Shown one piece after another: positions 45,418 to 52,826 of a stretch of 64,000 nucleotides of DNA. This DNA comes from Fen-1058 sp964398185. GTDB lineage: Bacteria; Chloroflexota; Anaerolineae; Fen-1058. The notes beneath the pieces were generated by a model. The model made no database searches. It was not told the DNA's origin and worked only from the letters and a program-made list of their open reading frames with translations. The position numbers and the translations under genes are program-made. The DNA is taken from NCBI GenBank assembly GCA_964398185.1, contig CAYNML010000022.1:1-64000 (forward strand). Direction: 5' to 3'. The number at the start of each line of letters is the position of its first letter. Positions within the stretch are counted from its first letter, which is position 1.

Positions 45418-48279
45418 ATGGATTTGCTGCACGGACTCAATCCCCAGCAGGCGCGGGCAGTGGAAGCGCCCGACGGGCCGGTGCTGGTTCTCGCCGGACC
45501 CGGCTCGGGCAAGACACGCGTGCTCACACATCGCGTGGCGTATCTGGTCGAGGTGCGCAAGGTCTGGCCGCGCCAGATCCTGGCGGTGACGTTTACGAAC
45601 AAGGCCGCGCGCGAGATGCGCGAACGGCTCGCTAAGATCCTCGGCCCAACCCGATCGGGTGAGCTGACCCTCGGCACGTTCCACGCCATCTGCGCGCGCT
45701 GGCTGCGCCGCGATGCGCCCGAGATTGGCCTGAGCCGCGACTTTGTGATCTTCGACGAGGACGATCAGCAGCAGGTGGTCAAGCGCGTGCTGGCCGAGTT
45801 GAACATCGACGACAAGAAGTACAAGCCCTCGGCGGTGCTCAACGCGATCTCGAATGCGAAAAACGAACTGATCACGCCCGACATCTATCAGCCTCCGACG
45901 TACTGGCACGAGATGATCCGCCGCATCTATCCGCGCTATCAGGAACTGCTGCGCCAGAGCAACGGCCTGGACTTCGACGATCTGCTGCTGGAAGTGGTGC
46001 GCCTGTTCGATGCGCGCCCTGACATTCTATCGCGCTATCAGGATCGCTACCAGCACATCCTCGTCGACGAATTTCAAGATACCAACACGGTGCAGTATGC
46101 GTTGATCAGTCGCCTAGCGGCGAAGTCGCATAACATCTTCTGCGTGGGGGATGAAGATCAATGTTTGCCAGCGGGTACGCTGGTGCAAACGCCCGATGGC
46201 GTAAAGCCGATTGAGCGTATTCGAGTAGGTGAGCAGGTCATTGCCGCCAGCGGCGCAGGTGATGTGCAGGCCGCATTGGTCACCCATGTGGATAGCCGAG
46301 ACTACGCTGGATACGCTGTTCGGCTGAAGACGCGCGACGGTTATGCAGTTTGCGCTACGCCCAATCATGTCATGTTTGCGCGAACCGCGACAGCCGCAAA
46401 TGAATTGCGGCCTGCTAGGGAAAACAGGCTGAAGCCTGTTGCGGCGGCGGCGTCTGCGTCTGAAATCCGTTTTAACGGATTTGATCCTATCAGACGCCGA
46501 ATTCATTCGGCGGGCTTGCGCTCCTCCATGCTGCTGGACGAGAACGCAGCGAATGGCCAAGCGCTTGAAGTTGCGTGCGGCCCCTATTTGTGCGATTTTA
46601 CCGATCAAATTCCAGCCCGGCGTTTCGAGCTGCTCCCCTTAAGCCATTTGCGCACCTCAATGCGCGTGGCTGTTTTTTACGAAGGGCAGATCGTGGAAGA
46701 CGAAGTTGCCGAAGTTCAGTGGGAGCACTACCGCGGCAAGGTCTATGACCTTGAAGTAGCCGATGTGCATAACTACCTGGCTGGAGGCGTCGTCGTTCAT
46801 AACTCAATTTACAAGTGGCGCGGCGCGGACTTCCGCAACATCCAGCGTTTCCGCGAGCACAACCCCGGCCTGACGCAGATCGTCCTCGAAGAGAATTACC
46901 GCTCGACGCAGACCATCCTCGATGCGGCGCGCGGCGTGATCGACAAGAACACCCAACGGACGCGCAAGAACCTCTTCACGCAGCGCTCGGGTGGCACGGC
47001 GATCAGCGTCTACGAAGCTTACAATCAGGACGACGAAGCGCAGTACGTCGTCGATACGATTCAGCAGTTGATCAAAAAGCAGCAGTACAAGCTCTCCGAT
47101 TTTGCCGTGTTCTATCGCACCAACGCCCAGTCCCGCGCGATTGAAGATACGTTCGTGCGGATGGGCGTGCCGTATCGGCTGGTGGGCGGCGTGCGCTTCT
47201 ATTCGCGCCGAGAAATCAAGGACGTGCTGGCGTATCTGCGGCTGGTGCACAATCCGCACGACGCGGTGAGTCTGGCGCGCGTGATCAACGTGCCCGCGCG
47301 CGGCATCGGCGTCAAGACGCTGGAGGTGCTCGACGAAGCGTCACGCCGCAGCGGCCACTCGCCGTATCAACTCATTCACGACGCACCCAATCTCGATCAG
47401 GCCGTGCCGGGTCTCACAACGAAAGCCAGGCAGGCGCTGCTCGGCTTTGCGCAGTTGATCGATCGCTGGATCGATTCGCCGCAGCGGGCGCGCAGCGTGG
47501 CCGAGTTGATGGATCTCGTCCTGCGCGATTCCGGCTACTTCAAGCACGTCAACGACGGCACCGACGAAGGCCGCGATCGCTGGGACAACATCAAGGAACT
47601 GCGCAACGTCGCCGCCGATTACACACAGGCGCTGGGCGACGATCCGCTGGCGCACTTCCTCGAAGATGTGGCGTTGGTGGCCGATGTCGATTCGCTGAAG
47701 GATCAGGTCGATGCGCCGGTGCTGATGACGCTGCACGCCGCAAAAGGGCTGGAATTCCCGATCGTTTTCATCACCGGCATGGAAGAAGGGCTGCTGCCGC
47801 ACTCGCGTTCGCTGGAAGATCCCGAAGAGATGGCCGAGGAGCGCCGCCTGTGTTACGTGGGCATCACGCGCGCCAAAGATCGCGTCTTCCTGTCGTATGC
47901 CTTCCGCCGCACCATGTGGGGCAGCAGCGATGTCAGCACGCCGTCGCGTTTCTTGAGCGACATTCCCAAAGCGCTGGTCAGCGGATCGGCTTCGTTTGCC
48001 GATGTGCGACCGCGCGAGGCCGCCGCGATTCGTGCTTCGACGTGGGAGACGCCGTCCGGCGCGGCCGCCGGGGCCAAGCCCGCCCGATCGGTTGCCGCAC
48101 CCTCGCGCGCTTTGCAGTTCCGCGCGGGGCAGCGCGTGAAACACGCCCAGTTCGGCGAAGGCATCGTGATCGAAAGCAAGCTCGATCGCAACGACGAAGA
48201 AGTGACGGTGGCCTTCAAGAAGGCCGGCATCAAGCGTCTGCTGGCGAGCTTTGCGAACTTGCAGAAATTACCTGGCTAA
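45418..48279 (+). CDS. UvrD/PcrA-type SF1 helicase interrupted by an intein
   Basis: A 953-codon gene; after splicing the helicase has 739 residues, the usual PcrA length. Motif I GPGSGKT is at 27-33, and AVTFTNKAAREMRER, LGTFHAICARWLRR and ILVDEFQDTN follow. Motif III GDEDQ is split from SIYKWRGAD by the intein (residues 249-462). The C-terminal exteins hold LEENYRSTQTILDAA, VFYRTNAQSRAIEDTF, LMTLHAAKGLEFPIVFI and RRLCYVGITRAKDRVFLSYA, plus a PcrA-type Tudor-like tail (GQRVKHAQFGEGIVI). It unwinds DNA in repair and replication restart. Helicase function depends on splicing, because motif III contacts ATP. Confidence 0.95.
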   Translation: MDLLHGLNPQQARAVEAPDGPVLVLAGPGSGKTRVLTHRVAYLVEVRKVWPRQILAVTFTNKAAREMRERLAKILGPTRSGELTLGTFHAICARWLRRDAPEIGLSRDFVIFDEDDQQQVVKRVLAELNIDDKKYKPSAVLNAISNAKNELITPDIYQPPTYWHEMIRRIYPRYQELLRQSNGLDFDDLLLEVVRLFDARPDILSRYQDRYQHILVDEFQDTNTVQYALISRLAAKSHNIFCVGDEDQCLPAGTLVQTPDGVKPIERIRVGEQVIAASGAGDVQAALVTHVDSRDYAGYAVRLKTRDGYAVCATPNHVMFARTATAANELRPARENRLKPVAAAASASEIRFNGFDPIRRRIHSAGLRSSMLLDENAANGQALEVACGPYLCDFTDQIPARRFELLPLSHLRTSMRVAVFYEGQIVEDEVAEVQWEHYRGKVYDLEVADVHNYLAGGVVVHNSIYKWRGADFRNIQRFREHNPGLTQIVLEENYRSTQTILDAARGVIDKNTQRTRKNLFTQRSGGTAISVYEAYNQDDEAQYVVDTIQQLIKKQQYKLSDFAVFYRTNAQSRAIEDTFVRMGVPYRLVGGVRFYSRREIKDVLAYLRLVHNPHDAVSLARVINVPARGIGVKTLEVLDEASRRSGHSPYQLIHDAPNLDQAVPGLTTKARQALLGFAQLIDRWIDSPQRARSVAELMDLVLRDSGYFKHVNDGTDEGRDRWDNIKELRNVAADYTQALGDDPLAHFLEDVALVADVDSLKDQVDAPVLMTLHAAKGLEFPIVFITGMEEGLLPHSRSLEDPEEMAEERRLCYVGITRAKDRVFLSYAFRRTMWGSSDVSTPSRFLSDIPKALVSGSASFADVRPREAAAIRASTWETPSGAAAGAKPARSVAAPSRALQFRAGQRVKHAQFGEGIVIESKLDRNDEEVTVAFKKAGIKRLLASFANLQKLPG
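46162..46803 (+). other. mini-intein in UvrD motif III
   Basis: A 214-residue insert between GDEDQ and SIYKW. It starts with Cys1 in CLPAGTLVQTPDGVKPI (block A), has block B as YAVCATPNHVMF with the T-x-x-H pair, block F as VYDLEVADVHNYLAGG and block G as VVVHN, followed by Ser+1. All residues needed for splicing are present. There is no LAGLIDADG or HNH endonuclease; the linker of about 115 residues is low-complexity and contains translated palindromic repeats, so this is a mini-intein that has lost or never had its homing domain. Confidence 0.95.
46423..46512. repeat. three tandem palindromes inside the intein linker
   Basis: AACAGGCT/AGCCTGTT (46423-46440), then AAATCCGTT/AACGGATTT (46463-46482) inside GCGTCTG/CAGACGC, then CGCCGAAT/ATTCGGCG (46495-46512). 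All are in frame and translated within the intein, at the place where the endonuclease domain would sit. Confidence 0.85.
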
Positions 48280-48282
48280 AGA

Positions 48283-48318
48283 AGACCTCGGAGGTTTCGC
48301 GAAGCGCCTCCAAGGTCT
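48283..48318 (+). repeat. AGACCTCGGAGG hairpin between uvrD and the yacP-like gene
   Basis: AGACCTCGGAGG (48283-48294) pairs with CCTCCAAGGTCT (48307-48318) with one mismatch, and CGC/GCG pairs inside. It resembles both the CCTCCCGGAGG and AGACCTGGCAGG families and sits three bases after the uvrD stop. Confidence 0.7.
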
Positions 48319-48330
48319 ATTGGTGGCATC

Positions 48331-48813
48331 ATGCAAAAACTTCTCATCGACGGCCATAACCTCATCGGGCAGACGCCGGGCCTCTCGCTGGCGGATCCCC
48401 ACGACGAGCAGAAGCTCGTCGTGATGCTGCGCCAGTATGCGGCGCGCAAGAACGCCCGCATCGTGGTCGTCTTTGATTCCGGAAATCCCGGCGGGAAGTC
48501 GAAGGAACTCTCGGGCGGCAACGTGACCGCCATCTTTGCCGGATCGCACACCATCGCCGATCGCATCCTGATGGAGCGCATCCGCGAATTGAAGAACTCG
48601 GGCGACTGGATCGTAGTGTCGTCCGATCGGGAAGTGCAGCAGGCCGCGCAGCAGCGCAAGATGAACGTGTGGAGCTCGGCCGACTTCGCCAAAAAACTGG
48701 GCGCCGCGCCGCAGCGCGACGCCTCGGCGGAACCGCCTCAGGCGAAAGACAGCGGCCTGACCAAATCCGAAGTAGATGAATGGCTGCGTTTGTTCAAACA
48801 GGAGCGGAAGTAG
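48331..48813 (+). CDS. NYN-domain (YacP/Rae1-like) endoribonuclease
   Basis: A 160-aa protein of the NYN_YacP family: KLLIDGHNLIGQTPGLSL, YAARKNARIVVVFDSGNPGG, ADRILMERIRELKNSGDWIV and VSSDREVQQAAQQRKMNV. The aspartates of DGHN, VFDSG and SSDRE form a PIN-like metal centre. The B. subtilis homologue Rae1 cleaves mRNA in the ribosomal A site. The C-terminal 40 residues are a charged tail. The next gene follows immediately after the stop, so the two are coupled. Confidence 0.85.
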   Translation: MQKLLIDGHNLIGQTPGLSLADPHDEQKLVVMLRQYAARKNARIVVVFDSGNPGGKSKELSGGNVTAIFAGSHTIADRILMERIRELKNSGDWIVVSSDREVQQAAQQRKMNVWSSADFAKKLGAAPQRDASAEPPQAKDSGLTKSEVDEWLRLFKQERK

Positions 48814-49659
48814 ATGGACGTCTTCGATCAAATTGAACAACAAGTGAATGAGGCTGCGGCCGCCGCGCCGCTGCTGGTGCAGCGCCTGCTGATCGGCCTG
48901 CTGGTGTTTGCGATCGGCTATGGGGTGACGCGGCTGGTTCAATACTTGATCGTGCGCGCGGCGCGCCGCACCTCTGGCGGCCTCACCGTGGAACGGGCGC
49001 TGTCGCGCGTGATCGAGATCACGGGCATCACCCTGGCCCTGTTGACGGCGCTCTCGACGATGGGCGTGGACATCGGCGCGCTCGTCGCCGCGCTGGGCCT
49101 GACCAGCCTGGCGATCGGTCTGGCCCTGAAGGACACCATCGAGAATGCCATTACCGGCGTGCTGTTGTTGATCCAGCGTCCCTTCAAAGTGGGCGATGTG
49201 ATCAAGGTAAGCGAGATCACCGGCACGGTGGCCGATGTTTCCATCCGCACGACGAACATCAAAACCTTCGACGGGCTGCACGTGTTGATTCCCAACCGGC
49301 ACGTCTACAACGAGGTCATCACCAACTGGTCGTATTACCCCACGCGCCGCGTGACCATCACCGTCGGCGTGGCCTATGACACGGATTTGGCGCAGGCCTA
49401 TCGCGCCTTGAGTGAAGCCGTGGCGGCCACGCCGGGCGTCCTGTCTGAACCCGCGTCGGCAGTGTCGTTTGAGGGCTTCGACGAGAGTTCGATCCGCATG
49501 GTGTTCCGCTTCTGGATTGAGTGGCAGACCACCAACCCGTTCGCGATTCAAACGCAGTTGACCCAGGTGCTTGTGGATGTGGCGCGCCGCGAAGGGATCA
49601 ATATTCCGTTTCCGATCCGGACGGTGATCCTGCACAACCCGATCGACTCTGCCGGCTAA
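48814..49659 (+). CDS. MscS-type mechanosensitive channel
   Basis: A 281-aa protein with three membrane helices (LVQRLLIGLLVFAIGYGVTR; VIEITGITLALLTALSTMGV; IGALVAALGLTSLAIGLALK). The pore helix has the Gly/Ala pattern of TM3. The beta domain begins GVLLLIQRPFKVGDVIKV and includes IRTTNIKTFDGLHVLIPNR, then an alpha/beta C-terminal domain. Such channels release solutes on hypo-osmotic shock. ATG follows GGAGCGGAAGTAG without a gap after the upstream gene; a terminator closes the operon. Confidence 0.93.
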   Translation: MDVFDQIEQQVNEAAAAAPLLVQRLLIGLLVFAIGYGVTRLVQYLIVRAARRTSGGLTVERALSRVIEITGITLALLTALSTMGVDIGALVAALGLTSLAIGLALKDTIENAITGVLLLIQRPFKVGDVIKVSEITGTVADVSIRTTNIKTFDGLHVLIPNRHVYNEVITNWSYYPTRRVTITVGVAYDTDLAQAYRALSEAVAATPGVLSEPASAVSFEGFDESSIRMVFRFWIEWQTTNPFAIQTQLTQVLVDVARREGINIPFPIRTVILHNPIDSAG

Positions 49660-49664
49660 AACGC

Positions 49665-49694
49665 AACGACTCGCTGACAGACAGCGAGTCGTTT
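49665..49694 (+). terminator. terminator after mscS
   Basis: AACGACTCGCTG (49665-49676) pairs perfectly with CAGCGAGTCGTT (49682-49693) around a five-base loop; only a short T-run follows. Confidence 0.75.
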
Positions 49695-49699
49695 GGCAG

Positions 49700-49772
49700 T
49701 GGGCCCAGCTGGGGTCGAACCGGCAACCAACGCTTTATGAGAGCGCTGCTCTAACCTTTGAGCTATGGGCCC
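49700..49772 (-). tRNA. tRNA with CAT anticodon (probably tRNA-Ile2, possibly elongator Met)
   Basis: The cloverleaf has acceptor stem GGGCCCA/TGGGCCC, D-arm TAGCTCAAAGGTTAGAGC and anticodon loop CTCATAA (CAT). G1-C72 pairing excludes the initiator. C4-G69 and C5-G68 in the acceptor stem and A37/A38 match features used by TilS, which converts this anticodon to lysidine for AUA decoding, so tRNA-Ile2 is favoured. The T-stem has one C-A mismatch. CCA is not encoded. Confidence 0.85.
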
Positions 49773-49811
49773 GTGGTCTGCCAGGATTATAAGCAGGAAC
49801 AGAATCTCCGT

Positions 49812-49851
49812 CAAACAAACCCCGCCGCGAGTCAGGTCTCACGGCGGGGTT
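49812..49851 (-). terminator. terminator of transketolase gene
   Basis: On the minus strand AACCCCGCCG (49851-49842) pairs with CGGCGGGGTT (49827-49818), followed by TGTTTG. It lies about 100 bases beyond the stop codon at 49949. Confidence 0.8.
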
Positions 49852-49950
49852 CCGTTTCAATCTGTTTGTCCGTTGTCAAGTCCGTTGACAGTCGTCCGTT
49901 ACGATCCGTTTGTCCGCTTTGCCGCAGGCGGTCCGTTGATGGCATCCGTT
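49851..49950. repeat. iterated TCCGTT words
   Basis: TCCGTT occurs at 49851, 49869, 49881, 49895, 49905, 49932 and 49945. Most are preceded by G or A and the spacing is irregular, 10-27 bases. The last copy includes the transketolase stop codon. The same word (ATCCGTTGA) appears at 113-142 near the T-box. Confidence 0.6.
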
Positions 49951-52024
49951 ACAACCGCTGGGTCACATCGCCCCGCATCTGGCGGCTCACCGTGACCACC
50001 GCGTCCACCGTGAAGCCAAACTTCTCGGCCAGCACACTCGCCGGAGCCGACGCGCCGAAGCGCTCGATACTCATGATCTTGCCTTCATCGCCCACGTACT
50101 TGTGCCAGCCCTGCGCCACACCCGCTTCGATGGCGAGCCGCGACTTGACGTGCGGCGGCAGCACGCTTTCGCGGTAATCGCGCGGCTGCGCGTCGAACAA
50201 TTCCCACGACGGCAGGCTCACCACGCGGGCGCGCAGCCCGCGCTTGGCCAGTTCGTCGCGCGCGCCCGCCGCCAGCGCCACTTCCGATCCACTGGCGATG
50301 AGGATGATGTCCGGCGGGCCATCGGTGTCGATGAGCACGTAGCCGCCCTGGCGCACGCCTTCCGCCGAAGCGACTACCGCTCGATCGAAGGTGGGGACGC
50401 TCTGGCGGGAGAAGATCAACGCCGTGGGGCCGTGCGTCCGCTCGACGGCGACCTGCCACGCGACGGCAGTCTCATGCGCATCGGCGGGACGAATCACCAC
50501 CAGGTTGGGGATCGACCGCAGGGCCGCCAGATGCTCGATCGGTTGGTGGGTGGGGCCGTCTTCGCCCAGAAAGATGCTGTCGTGCGTGAAGACGAAGATC
50601 ACGCGCTGTTCCATCAATGCGGCAAGCCGGATCGCCGGGCGCATGTAGTCGGCAAATTGCAGGAACGTCGCGGTGAATGGAATCACGCCGCCGTGCAAGG
50701 CGAGGCCGTTGCTGAGACTGCCCATGGCATGTTCGCGCACGCCATACGGAATGTTGCGCCCGGCGTAACTCCACACCCCCCCCACAGCGCCTTGCCTGTC
50801 GGCGCTGGCGAATGCGGCGCTTTGAAAATCACCCAGCCCCTTCAAAGCCGTGTTAGTCGAGGGGTTCAGATCGGCTGAGCCGCCGATGATCTGCGGCACC
50901 TTGGCCGCGATGGCGTTGAGCACCTGCCCGCTGCTGACGCGCGTGGCCTGACCCTTGCCGGCTGGGAATACGGGCAGATCGGTATTCCAGCCTTCGGGCA
51001 GCGCGCCTTGCAGGGCGCGTGACAGTTCCGCGGCGAGCTCCGGATAAGCTGCGGCATACGCGTCCCACTTCTTCTGCCACGCGGCCTGCTGCGCTTTGCC
51101 CTGCGCGATCGCCTGGCGGAAATGATCGAGCGCGTCGCTGTGAATCCAGAAGGGCGGCTCCACCGGCCAGCCCAGATTCTCTTTGGCGGCCTTCACTTCG
51201 TCCGGCCCCAGCGGCGAGCCGTGGGCCTCGCAGGTGTTCTGTTTGTGGGGCGCGCCGAAGCCGATGATGGTGCGGACGCGAATCAACGTGGGGCGCCGGG
51301 TGTCCGATCGGGCGGTGGAGAGCGCCGCTTCGATCGCCGCTACATCATTGCCGTCCTCTACCATCAGCACTTGCCAGCCATATGCTTCGAAGCGTTTCGT
51401 CACGTCTTCGGTGTAGGTGAGATCGGTCGCGCCGGCCAGCGAGATGCGGTTGTCGTCGTACAAGTAGATCAACTTGCCCAACTGCCAGTGCCCGGCCAGG
51501 GAGGCCGCCTCGTGCGAGATGCCTTCCATCAGATCGCCGTCGCTGACGATGCCGTAGGTATAGTGATCGATGATGGTGTGATCGGGCCGATTGTAGCGCG
51601 CGGCCAGATGCGCTTCGGCCATGGCCAGCCCCACGCCCATCGCAAAGCCCTGCCCCAGCGGGCCGGTGGTCACTTCCACGCCGGGCGCCAGGCCGTACTC
51701 GGGATGCCCCGGCGTTTTGCTGCCCCACTGCCGGAAGTTCTTGATCTCATCCAGCGAGAGATCGTAGCCGGTGAGGTGCAGCAGCGAGTACAGCAGCATG
51801 GAACCGTGCCCGCCCGATAGGACGAAGCGGTCCCGATCGGGCCACGCGGGATCGCTCGGGTTGTGGCGCAGGAACCTGGTCCACAAGACGTACGACATCG
51901 CGGCCGCGCCCATCGGCAAACCGGGATGACCGGAGTTGGCTTTCTGCACGCCGTCGACGGATAAGAACCGAATGGTGTTGATGCAGAGCTGATCGAGGTT
52001 GGAAACAGAGGACATGATCTTCAC
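49949..52024 (-). CDS. tkt: transketolase
   Basis: A 691-aa thiamine-diphosphate enzyme. The N-terminal part has INTIRFLSVDGVQKANSGHP, DRDRFVLSGGHGSMLLYSLL, GPLGQGFAMGVGLAMAE and the ThDP motif SDGDLMEGISHEAASLAG. Mid-part motifs are TIIGFGAPHKQNTCEAHG and IGGSADLNPSTNT; the PYR domain reads YGVREHAMGSLSNGLALHGG and EDGPTHQPIEHLAALRSIPN. It interconverts pentose-phosphate sugars. The ATG at 52024 follows AGGTGAAGATC, and a minus-strand TATAAT box lies at 52068-52063. The gene is monocistronic and divergent from the CvpA-like gene. Confidence 0.96.
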   Translation of the reverse strand: MKIMSSVSNLDQLCINTIRFLSVDGVQKANSGHPGLPMGAAAMSYVLWTRFLRHNPSDPAWPDRDRFVLSGGHGSMLLYSLLHLTGYDLSLDEIKNFRQWGSKTPGHPEYGLAPGVEVTTGPLGQGFAMGVGLAMAEAHLAARYNRPDHTIIDHYTYGIVSDGDLMEGISHEAASLAGHWQLGKLIYLYDDNRISLAGATDLTYTEDVTKRFEAYGWQVLMVEDGNDVAAIEAALSTARSDTRRPTLIRVRTIIGFGAPHKQNTCEAHGSPLGPDEVKAAKENLGWPVEPPFWIHSDALDHFRQAIAQGKAQQAAWQKKWDAYAAAYPELAAELSRALQGALPEGWNTDLPVFPAGKGQATRVSSGQVLNAIAAKVPQIIGGSADLNPSTNTALKGLGDFQSAAFASADRQGAVGGVWSYAGRNIPYGVREHAMGSLSNGLALHGGVIPFTATFLQFADYMRPAIRLAALMEQRVIFVFTHDSIFLGEDGPTHQPIEHLAALRSIPNLVVIRPADAHETAVAWQVAVERTHGPTALIFSRQSVPTFDRAVVASAEGVRQGGYVLIDTDGPPDIILIASGSEVALAAGARDELAKRGLRARVVSLPSWELFDAQPRDYRESVLPPHVKSRLAIEAGVAQGWHKYVGDEGKIMSIERFGASAPASVLAEKFGFTVDAVVTVSRQMRGDVTQRL

Positions 52025-52147
52025 CTGTTGGGGCGCGTGATCGCGCCGGATGGATAGGCGTAATTATACGCCAAAATCGGCCAACGAATTGGCAAAATAT
52101 GATATACTCGCTAGCAACTCAATCCTTGCCGGAAAGCAGGTGCGACG

Positions 52148-52705
52148 ATGGGCATCGGAATCATACTCGACCTGATCATTCTGTTTGCGCTGGTGGGCGG
52201 CGTCTTGTGGAATATGCGGCGCGGCTTCGCGCGCGCGCTCGTGGGCCTGTTCATGTTGTTTCTGGCCATGACGATCTCGGCGCTGCTCTACAGCGCGCTG
52301 TTGGGCTGGTTCGGGCGCGCCGTCAATCCGGCGGCCGCCAATCGCACGTCCGGCCCGTACATCTTCGGCTTCATGATCATCGTCTTCTATGCCGGCCTGG
52401 AATACATGGTCAGCCGCAATTACCCGGGCATGCGCATCCAGCGGCTGGGCGTATGGGACAACATTCTGGGCGCGGTCGTGGGTGTGGGCTGGTCGTTCCT
52501 GGCCATCAGCCTGTTCCTGGTGACGCTGGAATTCTGGACGTTGACGGTGGGGCGCGGTATGCCGGTGGTCGATCTGTTCGGTAATCTGCTGGCAACGTCG
52601 TTCATGGTGCCGGTGTTCCGCCAGTTCTTTAACCTGCCGCTGATCCCGGTGAAATTGCTGTTCCCGGCCGGCTTGCCGGAAATTTTTGTGTATTTCACAC
52701 GTTAA
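52148..52705 (+). CDS. CvpA-like membrane protein
   Basis: A 185-aa protein with four hydrophobic helices: LDLIILFALVGGVLWNMRRG, FMLFLAMTISALLYSALL, YIFGFMIIVFYAGLEYM and ILGAVVGVGWSFLAISLFLV. The pattern of a first helix followed by a basic loop and a late LGAVVGVGWSFL helix is that of CvpA/colicin V production proteins, which in many bacteria affect envelope integrity. A TATACT box is at 52103-52108. It stands alone before mutS2; 52706-52826 holds no feature I can name. Confidence 0.75.
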   Translation: MGIGIILDLIILFALVGGVLWNMRRGFARALVGLFMLFLAMTISALLYSALLGWFGRAVNPAAANRTSGPYIFGFMIIVFYAGLEYMVSRNYPGMRIQRLGVWDNILGAVVGVGWSFLAISLFLVTLEFWTLTVGRGMPVVDLFGNLLATSFMVPVFRQFFNLPLIPVKLLFPAGLPEIFVYFTR

Positions 52706-52826
52706 GCCGGCTGCGTTTGTCGAAGTGAGCCAACGGGGGAACAGTCGTCATGTTCCCTCGTTTGTTTTCCCGCTTCGTTCCTCGCCTGGTCTAGGAGAGG
52801 GGACGGGGGGTGAAGTGTAAAGGATC

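Noticed and set aside
46162..46803. Possible homing endonuclease inside the intein
   Set aside because: The linker has no LAGLIDADG, HNH or GIY-YIG motif and consists largely of translated palindromes.
48268..49635. Antisense frame (455 codons) spanning the yacP-like and mscS genes
   Set aside because: It crosses two well-supported genes and has His/Gln/Arg-rich random-looking sequence.
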